Source: Salvia splendens
Lineage: Eukaryota > Streptophyta > Magnoliopsida > Lamiales > Lamiaceae
NCBI RefSeq assembly: GCF_004379255.2
Contig: NC_056046.1
Span: 14,508,001-14,572,000 of the forward strand
Direction: 5' to 3'
Length of the DNA stretch: 64,000 bases
Shown piece by piece: positions 12,764 to 23,532 of the stretch. The notes beneath the pieces were generated by a model. That model searched no databases. It was not told the DNA's origin and saw only the letters and a list, made by a program, of their open reading frames with translations. Numbering within the stretch: the stretch's first letter is position 1; every line of letters begins with the position of its first letter. A program made the position numbers and the translations under genes.

Positions 12764-12780
12764 CTACCCCCCCTCGAAAG
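12764..12780 (-). other. Polypurine tract of the Tat-type element
   Basis: On the minus strand this reads CTTTCGAGGGGGGGTAG directly before the 3' LTR. It is the usual site and composition for plus-strand priming, and it fixes the element's orientation as minus. Confidence 0.8.
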
Positions 12781-13097
12781 ACGAAGTGAATCACTTCGGC
12801 GAAGCGAGTCACTTCGGCATTCTGGATAAAGGTACGGGGGAGGCTGACGTCAGGGGACGTGCCTTGCATGTGACTGCATTAAATGCGACAGTAAAATCCG
12901 GCCGTTGAATCCTGAAAAGGTGGGATTCGAAACGGTGCGACGATTTTGAAATCTTCGCCGAATCTGATAAATATGCTCTTTCTTCCTCATTTGAACATCT
13001 TTGCTGTTGCGTCTTCTATACTCTCTCTTTCTCGAGAAATTTTCTTCCGCTTTCAAGAGCTTCTTCAGACTTTCTTCACTTTCAAAAAGTAAGAAAA

Positions 13098-15965
13098 ATG
13101 TCTTCTTCTTCTTCTTCGGTGTCGGGTAGCGGTAGGAAAGGGGATAAGGGGTCTTCTAGCCGGAAAGAATCCGGGGAGAAGACCGTAGAGTATTTTCACA
13201 GTATCTTGAGTAAGGATACTGTGATATCCCTTCACGAGAAATATTTTTTACCTGGGGGGAAGGCGGTGGTTCCCGACGATGATCATAGGGCTAACGACCC
13301 GCCGGAGGGTTATGCCACCGTTTACGAAGCCTGCTTAGAATGCGGGCTTCGTTTTCCTCTTCCCCCACCTTTTGTAGAGCTTCTTGATTTTTTTCAACTC
13401 CCTTTAGGTCAGGTGACTCCGAACTCTTGGAGGCACTTATCGGCTTTTGCTGCCGAACTGCGTAGGCTAGATAAGGATCTGTCTCTGAGGGCAATCCTTA
13501 ATTTTTTCCAGTTTAAAAGGAAGGGATCTTGGTTTTACTTGATCCCCTTACAGCCTTTTAGGGCCTTCTGCAAAACCAAGTGGCCGAAATGGCAAAACCG
13601 TTTCTTTTTTTATAATAGGACTTCGGCTCCGGGCTTTCCTTGGAGAAGGCCGAAGTCCGTGATTCCCCATCCTCGGTTAGAACCGTTGGCCGAGCTCGAG
13701 GGCGAGCTCAATAAGATTCCTATGATTAGGAAACAGTATTCGGAAACTGAGCTCGTCAAGGGCGACCTCGTGTTCAATATCTCGTCTTCGGACGAAGAGG
13801 CCGAGGGTGAGGATTTCTCTTTATCTTTATGCTCTACTGCTTTAACGAAGAAAACTAACCTTGTTTTCTTGCTTTTTGGCAGTGTTCATGCTGAATAAGG
13901 CTATCCGAAAGTCCTCCGAGCTTGAGGAGCCGGAGAAAGAGAAGGCTACCAGCTCGGCGCCTGATGCCGAGAAGAATCCGAAGAGGCAAAAGACCTCTTC
14001 GGGTCCAAAGAAGCCGGAGTCGACTTCGGCAAGTAGGAAGGGGAGGACCCAGAAGCCCCCGAGAGCGCCAGAGAAAGACGTGGTCTTGGCGCCTCCTTCG
14101 GAGCATATCTGTGAGCCATTTTTATGGCCCACGGACTTCGCCGAGGTGAATTGTCTTCTTGATTCTTTGGCCTGGCTTCTGTCCTGTATTTTTGGTGCCC
14201 TCTGTTGACTTTTTTCCTTATCCATTTTCAGAGGAACGATATGCTCTCCAAGCTCGTCGCCGTCGAACTCTCCAAAGCGTCCAATGACTATGCCGAGATG
14301 CAGAGGAAGTTGGCGGCTGCTTGTCATCGGGCCGAACAGGCTGAGGCTAAATTTGAGAAGGCCAGAGCTGCTAGGATTTCGGCCCAGGATGAAGCTCAGT
14401 TTGCCAAAAACCAGCTCGTCATCCAGCGAGAGCAGGCGAAGCGGAGCGATGCTGCTGCCGTGGTTGCCCAAGGGGAGGCTCTCCGTGTTTACACGGAGAA
14501 ACTCTTTTTGAGCAGCCAGTTCTCGGCCTTTGTCGGTAGCCTGGTAAGGCTAATTGCCGATAAGGGCGAGCAGGGGGCCGATGTCGTGCTGCCTCTGTAC
14601 AGCCGAGAGATAGCAGCTCGGCTTCAGAATCTGCCGCTCCTTGAGGAGCTCGCTTCATCCTCGGTCCTGCTTTCTGCAGACCGAGTCCGGAGTTGTCGAG
14701 CTGATCGGGACGAGAACCTGGAGGCTATCTTTGCCTCCGTGGGACCCGTTTCACCCGCTTCGACTTACAACGGAGAGGGTGAGGCCGAGCCGCTGGAGCG
14801 GGAGGCCGAAGTCGAGCGAGCCGGGCATCCGGAGAAGGAAGCCGATCAGGAGACGCAGCAGATCGGCTACGGTGGCGCCGAGCAGGCTGAGGAGAGCAAG
14901 GAGGCAGAGGCTGAAGCTGAAGCAGATAAGGAGAAGGAAGCTGAACCTCACCGAGAAGGTGGAGACGAAGCTAGCGAAGTATGATTTCGTCTCCCTTCTC
15001 TTAGTTTAGTTTCTTCCTTTATGTAAAATGGCCTTGAAGCCCTCCTTGTATAGAAAATTTTTTTTTCTTATGAATGAAAAAATTCTTCTTTCTGCTCTTG
15101 TGTCTTCGTATAGCCTTTCGTACTCTCTTACTCCTGTTGTGGTTTACTACCTGCTCGGTAAGCTGAAATGCCGAACTGACGTAGCTGCTTTGTATTTTTA
15201 ACTCTCAAGGAGCTGGAGGTACTTCACTGGAAGCGGCTGTACTCTTCGGCTTTAGACGAAGCTGAGAAAAGAGCTATAGCCGATCAGACGAAGAATGACG
15301 AGCTTCTGGCTCGTTTAGTGAAGCTGGATGCCGATAATAAGGACTTAGAGTCCGATAAGAATGATCTGGAGGCCGAGCTGAACACGACCATTGCTGAGAG
15401 GACTGCGTACGAGGATTACATCCGTGTGCGCGGGGGAATGACCATATCAGATGTTCAGAGTCGAGTTGACGAACTGTGGGAGGAATATAATGTACTCCGG
15501 AGGAACAATGCGCTGGAGAGCTCGGCTTGCCAACAAGTCGTGACATCATTGCGGCGCTGGGCTTCTCGGTACAACATTGTTCTTTCTCGGCGCCCCTCCA
15601 TAGAAAGATTCCTTCGGCATATCGTGCCAACCGATGCTCGCACTCCAGATCAAACCTTTGATTCACTTGCTCAAAACCGTACTCCAAGTCAGCAACGAAC
15701 TCTGGAACAGCCGGAAACGTCAAGACGAGAACAGGCTGAAGTTCGTAGAGGAGCTGTGATTATGAGTGAGCAAGACCAACAACTGCTTCGTGAAGAGACT
15801 CTTCGCCGCCGAGGTGCTAGGGCTTCCCGGGCTCAGAGAAGAGGTGGCAGGTCGATTAGAGCATCTCGTCGACCTGCTTATTCTGCAGCTGCCTGGAACG
15901 CCCGAACTCAGCTTCACGAGGATTTTGTGAATAGATGGCTCAACTTTAGCAACCCTGGACAGTAG
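13098..15965 (+). CDS. Antisense ORF of the Tat-type element: 'putative gypsy-type transposon' domain protein, four exons
   Basis: Read opposite to gag. Good GT/AG sites join exons 13098-13806, 13883-14145, 14232-14978 and 15210-15965 into about 824 codons in one frame. The donors are AGG|GTGAGG, GAG|GTGAAT and GAA|GTATGA. Exon 1 starts with a Ser-rich tail and holds the conserved domain (FPLPPPFVELLDFF, LNFFQFKRKGSWFYLIP, KWPKWQNRFFFY) found in many plant proteins labelled putative gypsy-type transposon. Exon 2 is basic (KNPKRQKTSS). Exons 3-4 are rich in A, E, K and R and likely coiled-coil, ending in an Arg-rich stretch and NRWLNFSNPGQ. Family knowledge: Tat elements often carry such an antisense gene; its function is unknown. 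A second, truncated copy at 51019 keeps exon 1 at the same length. Confidence 0.75.
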
Positions 15966-16097
15966 AACAGTCCTTTGTAATAGCGTAACGCCATCTTGTA
16001 GGGTAGCGGAGTTGTGTGCCGAACAAGATTTGAAAATGAAATTTTGTTTTTGTTTTCGCTTCTAACACTGTGTATTTACAGCTTAGCGAAAAAATTT

Positions 16098-16765
16098 CAT
16101 CGTACTTGTCCTCGGTCTTATGAAGTAAACTTCTTTGACCGGACTTGTCTTTGGTCTGATGAAATAAACATCTTTGACCGGACTCGTCTTTGGTCTGATG
16201 AAATAAACATCTTTGACCTGACTCGTCTTTGTGTTCTAATTTGGCGATTTTCGTCGCCGGGATCGAACTTTCCCTTGTCCTAATTCGGCGAGTTTTATCG
16301 CGTGGATCGGACTTTCCCAGTTAACCGAAGTGGTCTTATGCAGTAAACCTCTTTGACTAGACATGGTCGTCCTCGGTCTTATGAGGTAAACTGCTTTGAC
16401 CGAACTTGGTCGTCCTAATTCGGCGAGGTTTATCGCGTGGATTGGACTTTCCCTTGTCCTAATTCAGGCAAGTTTTATCGCGAGAATCGGACTTTTGTTG
16501 CAGTTCGTTTCAGACGAAGTGCTTGATTCTTAAGCAGAATTGTGGTCTTGTATCCTCTTTAGAAGCTTTGACACACAATCGTGGGCTTGTTGCAGCTTGT
16601 TTCAGACGAACTGCTTGTTTAAGCTGAATTGTGGTCTTGTATCCTCTTTAGAAGCTTTGACGCACGATCGTGGGCTTGTTGCAGCTCGTTTCAGACGAAC
16701 TGCTTGTTTAAGCTGAATTGTGGTCTTGTATCCTCTTTAGAAGCTTTGACGCACAATCGTTGGCT
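16098..16765. repeat. Tandem-repeat arrays in the 3' untranslated region of the Tat-type element
   Basis: Three kinds of unit follow one another: about 40 bp (TCTTTGACCGGACT, TCTGATGAAATAAAC) repeated about three times at 16098-16232; a motif around AATTCGGCGAG and TATCGCG, then GGACTTTCCC, repeated about four times at 16234-16490; and an 89-bp unit (CGTTTCAGACGAA, TTGTGGTCTTGTATCCTC) repeated three times from about 16496. They lie between the integrase remnant and the antisense gene. Tat-lineage elements are known to hold fast-changing tandem repeats here. Confidence 0.8.
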
Positions 16766-17040
16766 TGTATGTTCTAAAAAGGGGATCAGCCTTTGAAGAA
16801 CGAGATACCTCAGTTTTATTTGTAAGAGACGACACTCACATAGACAGACACAACGCACGTAGAGACAAGAACAAGTAAAAAACAAAGAAAACACATAAGA
16901 CTGACCGACCGGACTGTCTCTTACAAATGGAACTTTTTGAGGTTGGAAACGTACCATGTTCGGGGTACTTGTGCTCCCGACGCGTGAGTCAATTTGTAAG
17001 ACCCTTTGCCGAGGACTTCTGACACCCGATATGGACCTTT

Positions 17041-17352
17041 CTATGTGGGTTCGAGTTCGCCCAGCTTTTCTGCTCGGCTTACTTCGTTGTTTCTCAAGAC
17101 GAGATCTCCCACTTGAAATTGCAGCTTCTTCACCCTTTGGTTGTAATACCGGGCTACTTGCTCCTTGTACTTGGCTGCTTTTAGGCAGGCCAATTCTCTT
17201 CTTTCTTCGGCAAGATCTAGTTCGGCTCTCAGTCCGTCACCATTCATTTCTGAGGAGAAATTGAGTTCGGGGACTGGATATGCCGATCTCAACCGAATCA
17301 CGGCTTCAGTGCCGTACACCATCGAGTTCGGCTCCGGTGTGACTTCGGTCAT
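17041..17352 (-). pseudogene. Integrase C-terminal remnant of the Tat-type element
   Basis: The minus-strand reading contains NSMVYGTEAV, a Glu-rich LAEERRELACLKAAKY segment, YYNQRVKKLQFQVGDLVLR and NEVSRAEKLGELEPT. These are the hallmark tail motifs of Ty3/gypsy integrases, after the DDE core. Everything upstream in pol, including the catalytic core, is absent; only about 120 bp separate this remnant from the end of gag. It is a leftover, not a functional gene. Confidence 0.85.
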
Positions 17353-17475
17353 TTCGCCGGCCTCTGATTCCGGCTGCTGTGATTGCTATGCTCGATGGTG
17401 CCGAACTGATTGCTCGGCACTTTTAAGCGCAATCTGCGAACACACTTGCTCTTTTTCGATCACCTCGAATGACCG

Positions 17476-18549
17476 CTATCTCTCCTTTAGTGGAGAAGGT
17501 GTTCGGCGAGGATGCCTCTGATCGCTATGACCGGGCTTCTTTTTGTCTTCTCTAGATGAGCTGTCTAAAGACCGTTTTCGACGGTCTGCCTCATCGGCAC
17601 GAGAAAACTTGTCCGCAATGTCCCACATCTCTTGAGCTGTTTGCGGACCGCACTCCACGAGCTTTCTGTAGAGAGCTCCGGGCAGGATTCCATTTTGGAA
17701 TGCCGAAATGACAAGTAGATCATTGAGATTATCTACTTGTAGGCATTCCTTGTGGAATCTCGTCATAAAATCGCTGATCTTTTCGTCGCGACCTTGACGT
17801 ATAGAAAGCAGCTGAGCCGAAGTGCTTCTGGCTTCCGCTTTCTGAAAGAACCTCCTGTGGAAAGCATCCATTAGATCTCGGTAGGATCTAATGCTGCCTT
17901 TGGGGAGGCTATCGAACCACCTTCTGGCGTTCCCGATAAGCAGTTCGGGAAACAGCTTGCACATGTGGACCTCGTTGAGACCCTGGTTCGCCATGTTATA
18001 TTGATAGCGTCCCAAGAAATCATGAGGATCCACGAGTCCGTCATAGGTTATCGACGGAGTTCGGTAGTTCTGTGGTAGGGAAGTTCGGGTAATATCGTCC
18101 GAGAACGGAGTCCTCAATGCTCCGTACATGGCGAACCCGACATTTCTTCGGTATGGAGATGGAGTTCTCCTGTGATTCCGGTACCGAGGATTTTTTCTTC
18201 TGGAAGACATGATACTACTGCGGTAGTGACTGTCTCGTATGGAGGGAGAGGGAGAATCCGCCGTTTTCGCCTCCGGCTGCTTTTGGCTTCTCTGCAGGAA
18301 GGTTAAGAATTCCTCCTGCTTTTCAGCCAAAAACAGCTTGACAGCCTCGTTCAAATCGGGCTGCTGGGAAGACTCGGTGTGACGGCTTTTGGAGCGGCTT
18401 GTTCCTTCGCCATGAGAACTGGTGGTGGATTTATCCCTAGGCTGTTTTCCAGACCTATGGGATGGATTGGCTTCCTCCTGGTTCTCACGGGCAGGAATAC
18501 GGGTATTCTGCGATCTGGTATGCATTTTTTGGGTTGAAAAAACGGTCAA
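17476..18549 (-). CDS. Gag of the Tat-type LTR retrotransposon
   Basis: An open frame of 357 codons on the minus strand starting 51 bp inside the 5' LTR. The N-terminal third is polar and basic (Ser, Arg, Lys, Gln). From about residue 155 comes the retrotransposon gag (capsid-like) domain: ITYDGLVDPHDFLGRYQYNM, NARRWFDSLPKGSI, DLMDAFHRRFFQ and ISDFMTRFHKECL. It ends Arg/Lys-rich (REDKKKPGH) and shows no zinc knuckle before the stop. It packages element RNA in virus-like particles in this family. The frame is intact even though pol is gone, suggesting selection on gag or a very recent insertion. An internal ATG eight codons in (MHTRSQ) is an alternative start. Confidence 0.88.
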   Translation of the reverse strand: MTVFSTQKMHTRSQNTRIPARENQEEANPSHRSGKQPRDKSTTSSHGEGTSRSKSRHTESSQQPDLNEAVKLFLAEKQEEFLTFLQRSQKQPEAKTADSPSPSIRDSHYRSSIMSSRRKNPRYRNHRRTPSPYRRNVGFAMYGALRTPFSDDITRTSLPQNYRTPSITYDGLVDPHDFLGRYQYNMANQGLNEVHMCKLFPELLIGNARRWFDSLPKGSIRSYRDLMDAFHRRFFQKAEARSTSAQLLSIRQGRDEKISDFMTRFHKECLQVDNLNDLLVISAFQNGILPGALYRKLVECGPQTAQEMWDIADKFSRADEADRRKRSLDSSSREDKKKPGHSDQRHPRRTPSPLKER

Positions 18550-18581
18550 AAATTCGCTTTATCACAAATTTGGTTCTCTGT

Positions 18582-18600
18582 TTCCCACAGACGGCGCCAG
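18582..18600 (-). other. Primer-binding site of the Tat-type element
   Basis: Immediately inside the 5' LTR the minus strand reads C then TGGCGCCGTCTGTGGGAA. TGG at the start matches the CCA end of a tRNA, and TGGCGCC-type sites are common in Ty3/gypsy elements. The exact tRNA was not determined. Confidence 0.65.
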
Positions 18601-19216
18601 TGATGGATCCGCGAATTGTTGATGTTAGCAAAGGCTGGTAGAGAATGAAAATACAGACACAAAGAATTTACGTGGTTCGATTTACTGAAGTAAATCTACG
18701 TCCACGGGAAAAAGGGAGGGCAAGATTGTATTGCTTGATCTGCCAAATACAGCTTACAACACAGACTTGCTATATGATTGTTTCTCTAGAGAGATTCTAA
18801 CCTCTTCTATCAGATCTAAGTTCTATTTATACATTGAACTAAGATCGTGGCTTACATCATCACTCTAGGTCGTGGAGGTCGTGTAGGTCATGGCCTAAGA
18901 TCGTGGCCTGAGTTGACGCCACGTGGTAGTGGGTGTGTTGGAAGTTGTGGAAATCCTGCATGGGTCCACTAACTCCTTGTTCGGTCGAAAACTGAGACCG
19001 AACTGCTTTGGTTGCCGATCTGAGAGTAGAGCTTGATGCCGACCTGAGAGCAGAGCTTGATTGGTTGGCTTTTACCGAGCTGTAGGCTGAGGCCGAACTC
19101 TTTGGTAATGCCGAACTCCTCCGAACTCTTTGGTAATGCCGAACTCATACTCTTCCTTGGGCTTTGGGCTGATGGGCCGTCACTGCTGTTGGGCTTGTTT
19201 AGTTCGTACCCCATCA
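18601..19216 (-). repeat. 5' LTR of the Tat-type element
   Basis: 616 bp with TG/CA ends, the same as the left LTR as far as I can see. Followed by the ATAAC duplication at 19217-19221. Confidence 0.95.
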
Positions 19217-19221
19217 ATAAC

Positions 19222-21979
19222 ATAATTATAAGACTCTCCTTTCTCCTTGCCTTATAATGCACGTTTGGTAGCACGAGGAAATGCAATAATTGTAAGTCTG
19301 ATATTTTTTTCTTACTTGTCAATAAATATATGCACGATTTTCCCACACGTATAAAAACAAACTAGTGGGATAGTACTATTGATTAGCAATTTGAGAAGAA
19401 AAAAAAAACATATTTTAGAAAGTAAATATTGGATCTTAGGAGTATATCATTAGAATGCTTCTTTTAAGATATTTATTCGCGGTCTAGATTTTAAATATTC
19501 ATGTCAAAATTTACATAAAATATTGATGTGAAATTGTATACTAGCTTTTTTATCCCCTTTTTGACTATTGTTAATGTTGTTGATTTTCCAGAATTATATT
19601 TGTTTGTATTATTTTACAAGTACAAGTATAAATTAAGGATGAAGATATAATTTTTTGAAATGGCCCATTTAATTTAATTTTTAATTCTTACTACATATTT
19701 TTGTTTTGAATCTATAATTTACAAGTAAAAGACTAATTTCCAGAAAATCATGAATGAACGCGTGACACATTCCTAAATTTTATTCTCGTAATCGATTATG
19801 CAAAGTTCGTGGTTAACAGCTGGATTAATTGAAGATTACAAATTTCTTCTTCTATCATTGAGTACTAGTACTATTATTTTCTTTCAAAAGCAAAATGTAT
19901 CCTTCTTCGATTAGATCATCGATAGTTTGTCTGGTAGCCGACACTAGATATCATTTATAAGGTGTCTATTATTTTCTTTAATTTATTTTTATTATTTTAT
20001 CCATCGCATTTAAGATAATAGTTCTATAATTTTTACTCCATCTCACTCAAATGACATAATTTTAAATTTGAAAAATTAATTTTTTAATATATTCTCTCTA
20101 ACAAATTAAATAATGGAGTATCTCATAAAATAAATTAAAAAATGGTTCGTTTAGAAATATTATAGAGGGACTACTATTATTTTATTTTATTTTTTGAAAT
20201 TCTCCTCAATTATTTAGCGGTGCTTTCAAAATGTGTGCCGAGAAAGACCCATGATTAATGGCGCAGGATTCGGCAAAAGTTTTAACTTTTGATTATTAAG
20301 TTCGCATGTTTGCGCATTTATCCCTTACAACTCATAATTCTTTATTTAAGAAATATGATATCACAAATAGAGATAAACAGAAAATTACAATTACAAGTAT
20401 TCAACTGGATATTTGTGTATTCCCTCAAAAAAACAAATACGTATATTTTTTAATCCGAAAATGATAATGTGGAGGTATGTCCTTCAAGAATTTTAGGGTA
20501 AAGCGTGTGGAGCTTGTCCTATAATAAGGTGTGTCGGTGTTTGGTATTTATTCCATGAATTTTTTGTCTCATCTAACACCTATTAATCTATTATCAATTC
20601 GTTGCTAAACGAATATAAATCATAGATATACCAATTATATCTAATATTATAGTATCAAAATCGAGCAAAACATATAATTTTGTAAAGAAAAGAGAGAGAA
20701 TTATTATATGATCAAAACATGTTCTCAAATGTATTTCCAATACTTGTGGCTTACTTGTGAAAAGTTGCCAAATACTATAACTCATAAGTTAGTTCTAACT
20801 TCTAAGATGACCGGTTCCTTGGGGGCTTTCAAAAATAAAAATTCAGACTTTCTTTATAAATAAGTATGCAATCTAAATTTTCTTTTTACCAAGTTAGAAA
20901 GAAAGAGATTCTAATATAGCCTTAATCTGACCCTAAAAAAAAAGAAAAAAATTAACCCACTCCACTTCACCCCAACAAAAAAATGGAAAAAAAAATTGGG
21001 TTGCAGCGTCAACGTTTCTAAAGTTGCCTTTGATGTGTCGTCTAACCTAATTATATAAGGAGTTGGTAATTTTATTAATGAATCAAATTAGACGAGTAAA
21101 CTTCCTACAAACCCCATTTAATGTAATATGAAAAAATGTAAAACATCTTACCAACTTTTACTCCAAAAAATAAATACAGTAGTACTCCATGCAAATTCCA
21201 ACCTTTCTAAGACTATATAAAACATATACTACTACTACTTTTTTAGGTGACAGAGAAATTGTTTAAATACTATTTGGATCATCAATAAATTGAGATTTTA
21301 GACTTATAAGATCATAACATAAAATATATAAATAAAACTCAGAGAAATATGATAAAGTGGATAAATTTTAAGATTTTGATTTCATTAACCATTTTGTAAA
21401 TCTAATAAACATATTATATGTTTTCCCAACCAAGACAATCACTATAATGATCTAAAGCTCTTCTCTTGAATCTCGCATCAACGCGTTGATTATTCAATTA
21501 TTGGTCAAATAACTGAAAGTATTAAAAACTAGAATAACTAAATTAAATTGACTTTTAAACATAATTTATAAATATTAAATACATAAATAAAAGTAAAAAA
21601 CAATAAAATCTGAAGTGGACCAATTGTTTTTTCTAGATCTTCGGTAAATTCCTACTATGTTTATATTCTTAAAATTTAGAATTATGGTGGAATAATAGCA
21701 TAATTATAGCTAGGTCATACATAGGCAATTTATCTTTGTACAATTCTTTCTGAATAAGATCAGAAATATTAATAATATTAGAATTTAAAAATATGAATTA
21801 GAATAATTCCGATACTAGTTATTGTGTAAATAAGAATTGAAACTTAGCTCATTTAATTTCAGTGTGCTTCGTTCATATCAGCCAAAAATTATAAGTAGTC
21901 ATTTAAATACTATTGTAGGGACTATCGTATTTAAGAGTCAAATATTAAATATTTTGATGGTTTTATTTGTTGGGGGTAG
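19222..21979. other. Intergenic, no gene seen
   Basis: AT-rich DNA with many homopolymer runs. No recognisable coding frame and no well-defined inverted or direct repeat was found by eye. Confidence 0.5.
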
Positions 21980-22777
21980 TGTTTTAAAAACCGGATCGGA
22001 CCAGCCGGTTGGATTGTAAACCGGTAAGTAATTCGGTCCGATTTACTATATTGAGCAGCCTTGAACCAGTGCAACCGGTTTAACGGTTGAACTGCGAACC
22101 CGAAACCAATTTTCATAAAAAATGCTTAAAACTTTGTTGTTAAGGAGGCTTGAACACAAGACCTTTTGTCAAATTAGTAATACCTTTACCACTCCATCGC
22201 AATACTTTGAATGTTATAACATGAACATTAACTTAATTTATATATTAAACGTGATAAATTTTTATTTACACTAACTTATAATCCAAATTTAATAAATAAT
22301 TATTAATTACATTATATGCAACTATATTTATCATTCACTAAATTTTATTATTATTTATATATAATCAATTATACATAAGGTTTAATATTTTTATATATTA
22401 TTAATTGCATTTTGTTACTATATGTTATATTATTGCTTCAAATAAAACATATTTTGAAAAAAATAAACTTTATTTGTTTTTATCATAAAATATCAACAAA
22501 ATTTTAGTATATTTAAAATATACTTTATTATGAAAAATATTAGTATAAATTTAATATTCATTATATTTTACTGTTCTTTATATAATATATTTATATATAA
22601 GTATACATAATGTTTAATTAGTTTTAGTGATAAATTATTAATTACATTTATCATTCATTATTTAATATATATTTAATCATATATGTTTATAATAATATTC
22701 TGGTTCGAACATTGAACCGGTTGAACCAATGAACCAGTTACTTCACCGATTTACTTACCCGTCCGGTTTTTAAAACA
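21980..22777. mobile_element. Non-autonomous TIR element with TGTTTTAAAAACCGG ends
   Basis: The left end TGTTTTAAAAACCGGA and the right end TCCGGTTTTTAAAACA are inverted. Just inside, CCGGTT/AACCGG-rich segments also pair (near 22010-22090 and 22700-22760). The 0.6-kb middle is extremely AT-rich and has no ORF. No target duplication could be fixed, so the superfamily (hAT or Mutator-like) is open. Confidence 0.6.
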
Positions 22778-22967
22778 TTTTGGTGCGATGCTAATGTCCA
22801 TATTCTCAAAATACTTATTAGATTTAGCTTCACGTATAATCATAATCATTATCTTTAATGAAATGCTAATAGTTACGCCACTAATCCCACTACTCCCCGT
22901 TTATCGCCTCTGCTTCAACTTCTTCTATGCTCATTATTCAAAGCAAAATTAACGCAAATTAAATAAA

Positions 22968-22993
<26 letters not shown>
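22968..22993. repeat. (CA)n microsatellite upstream of the LRR gene
   Basis: About 12 CA units, roughly 540 bp before the start codon of the LRR receptor-like gene. Confidence 0.9.
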
Positions 22994-22998
<5 letters not shown>

Positions 22999-23532
22999 AC
23001 CGCCAGATTTTTGCAGTCATTTTGCTCAAGAAAACAGAGCAAGACATTCCAGAGCTTCTCTGTCGAACTCCAACGCATTGGTGTTTGTAGTAAAATCGCA
23101 GTCTTTCATTCTATTCATCTCCCCTCTCTCTCTCATTGAAACGAATCCTGTCTTTGAATCAAAGTCTTGCTCGTTTACGAACTTCACTTTCTCATTCGCC
23201 GCTGTCATTGCTGTTACTGATTTTGATTCCTGATTTGGCTCTGCAGCTCGCATTCTTCTCTTTCATTTTTCTTTTTCCTCCGCTTGGAATAAAGATAGAA
23301 TCTTGGTTTCTTATTGTGTTCTTTTCTTTTAATTCTTTATATTCTTTGTTGATACTCTTTAAATTCTTTGTTGGGACTCCTTAAATTCATTGTTGATACA
23401 ACAGTTGAACACCCACATTTGAGCTGGATTTTGAACAACCTTGCTCCATATTCCTTTTTGGGTTTTCTTTCACTCTGTTTTTGTCGATTGGCTCTTCAAG
23501 AACATTAGTGTGTATATGATCCAGCTTGAAAG

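Larger units (their letters stand above)
12148..19216 (-). mobile_element. Young Ty3/gypsy (Tat/Retand-type) LTR retrotransposon with most of pol deleted
   Basis: 7,069 bp bounded by two 616-bp LTRs in which I see no difference, flanked by a perfect 5-bp duplication ATAAC (12143-12147 and 19217-19221). A primer-binding-type site next to the right LTR and a purine tract next to the left LTR place transcription on the minus strand. Order on that strand: 5' LTR, gag (18549-17476), a remnant of the integrase C-terminus (17352-17041), tandem repeats (16765-16098), an opposite-strand spliced ORF (13098-15965), purine tract, 3' LTR. Protease, reverse transcriptase, RNase H and most of integrase are missing, so any movement depends on enzymes from relatives. 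Tat-lineage elements are known for extra ORFs and variable tandem repeats in this 3' region. Confidence 0.93.

Noticed and set aside
13842..14471. 209-codon minus-strand open frame
   Set aside because: Shadow of the antisense gene's codon bias on the opposite strand; it crosses two introns of the better-supported gene.
23136..23384. 82-codon hydrophobic plus-strand frame upstream of the LRR gene
   Set aside because: It lies in the T-rich presumed leader or promoter of the LRR receptor gene and has no homologue I recognise.
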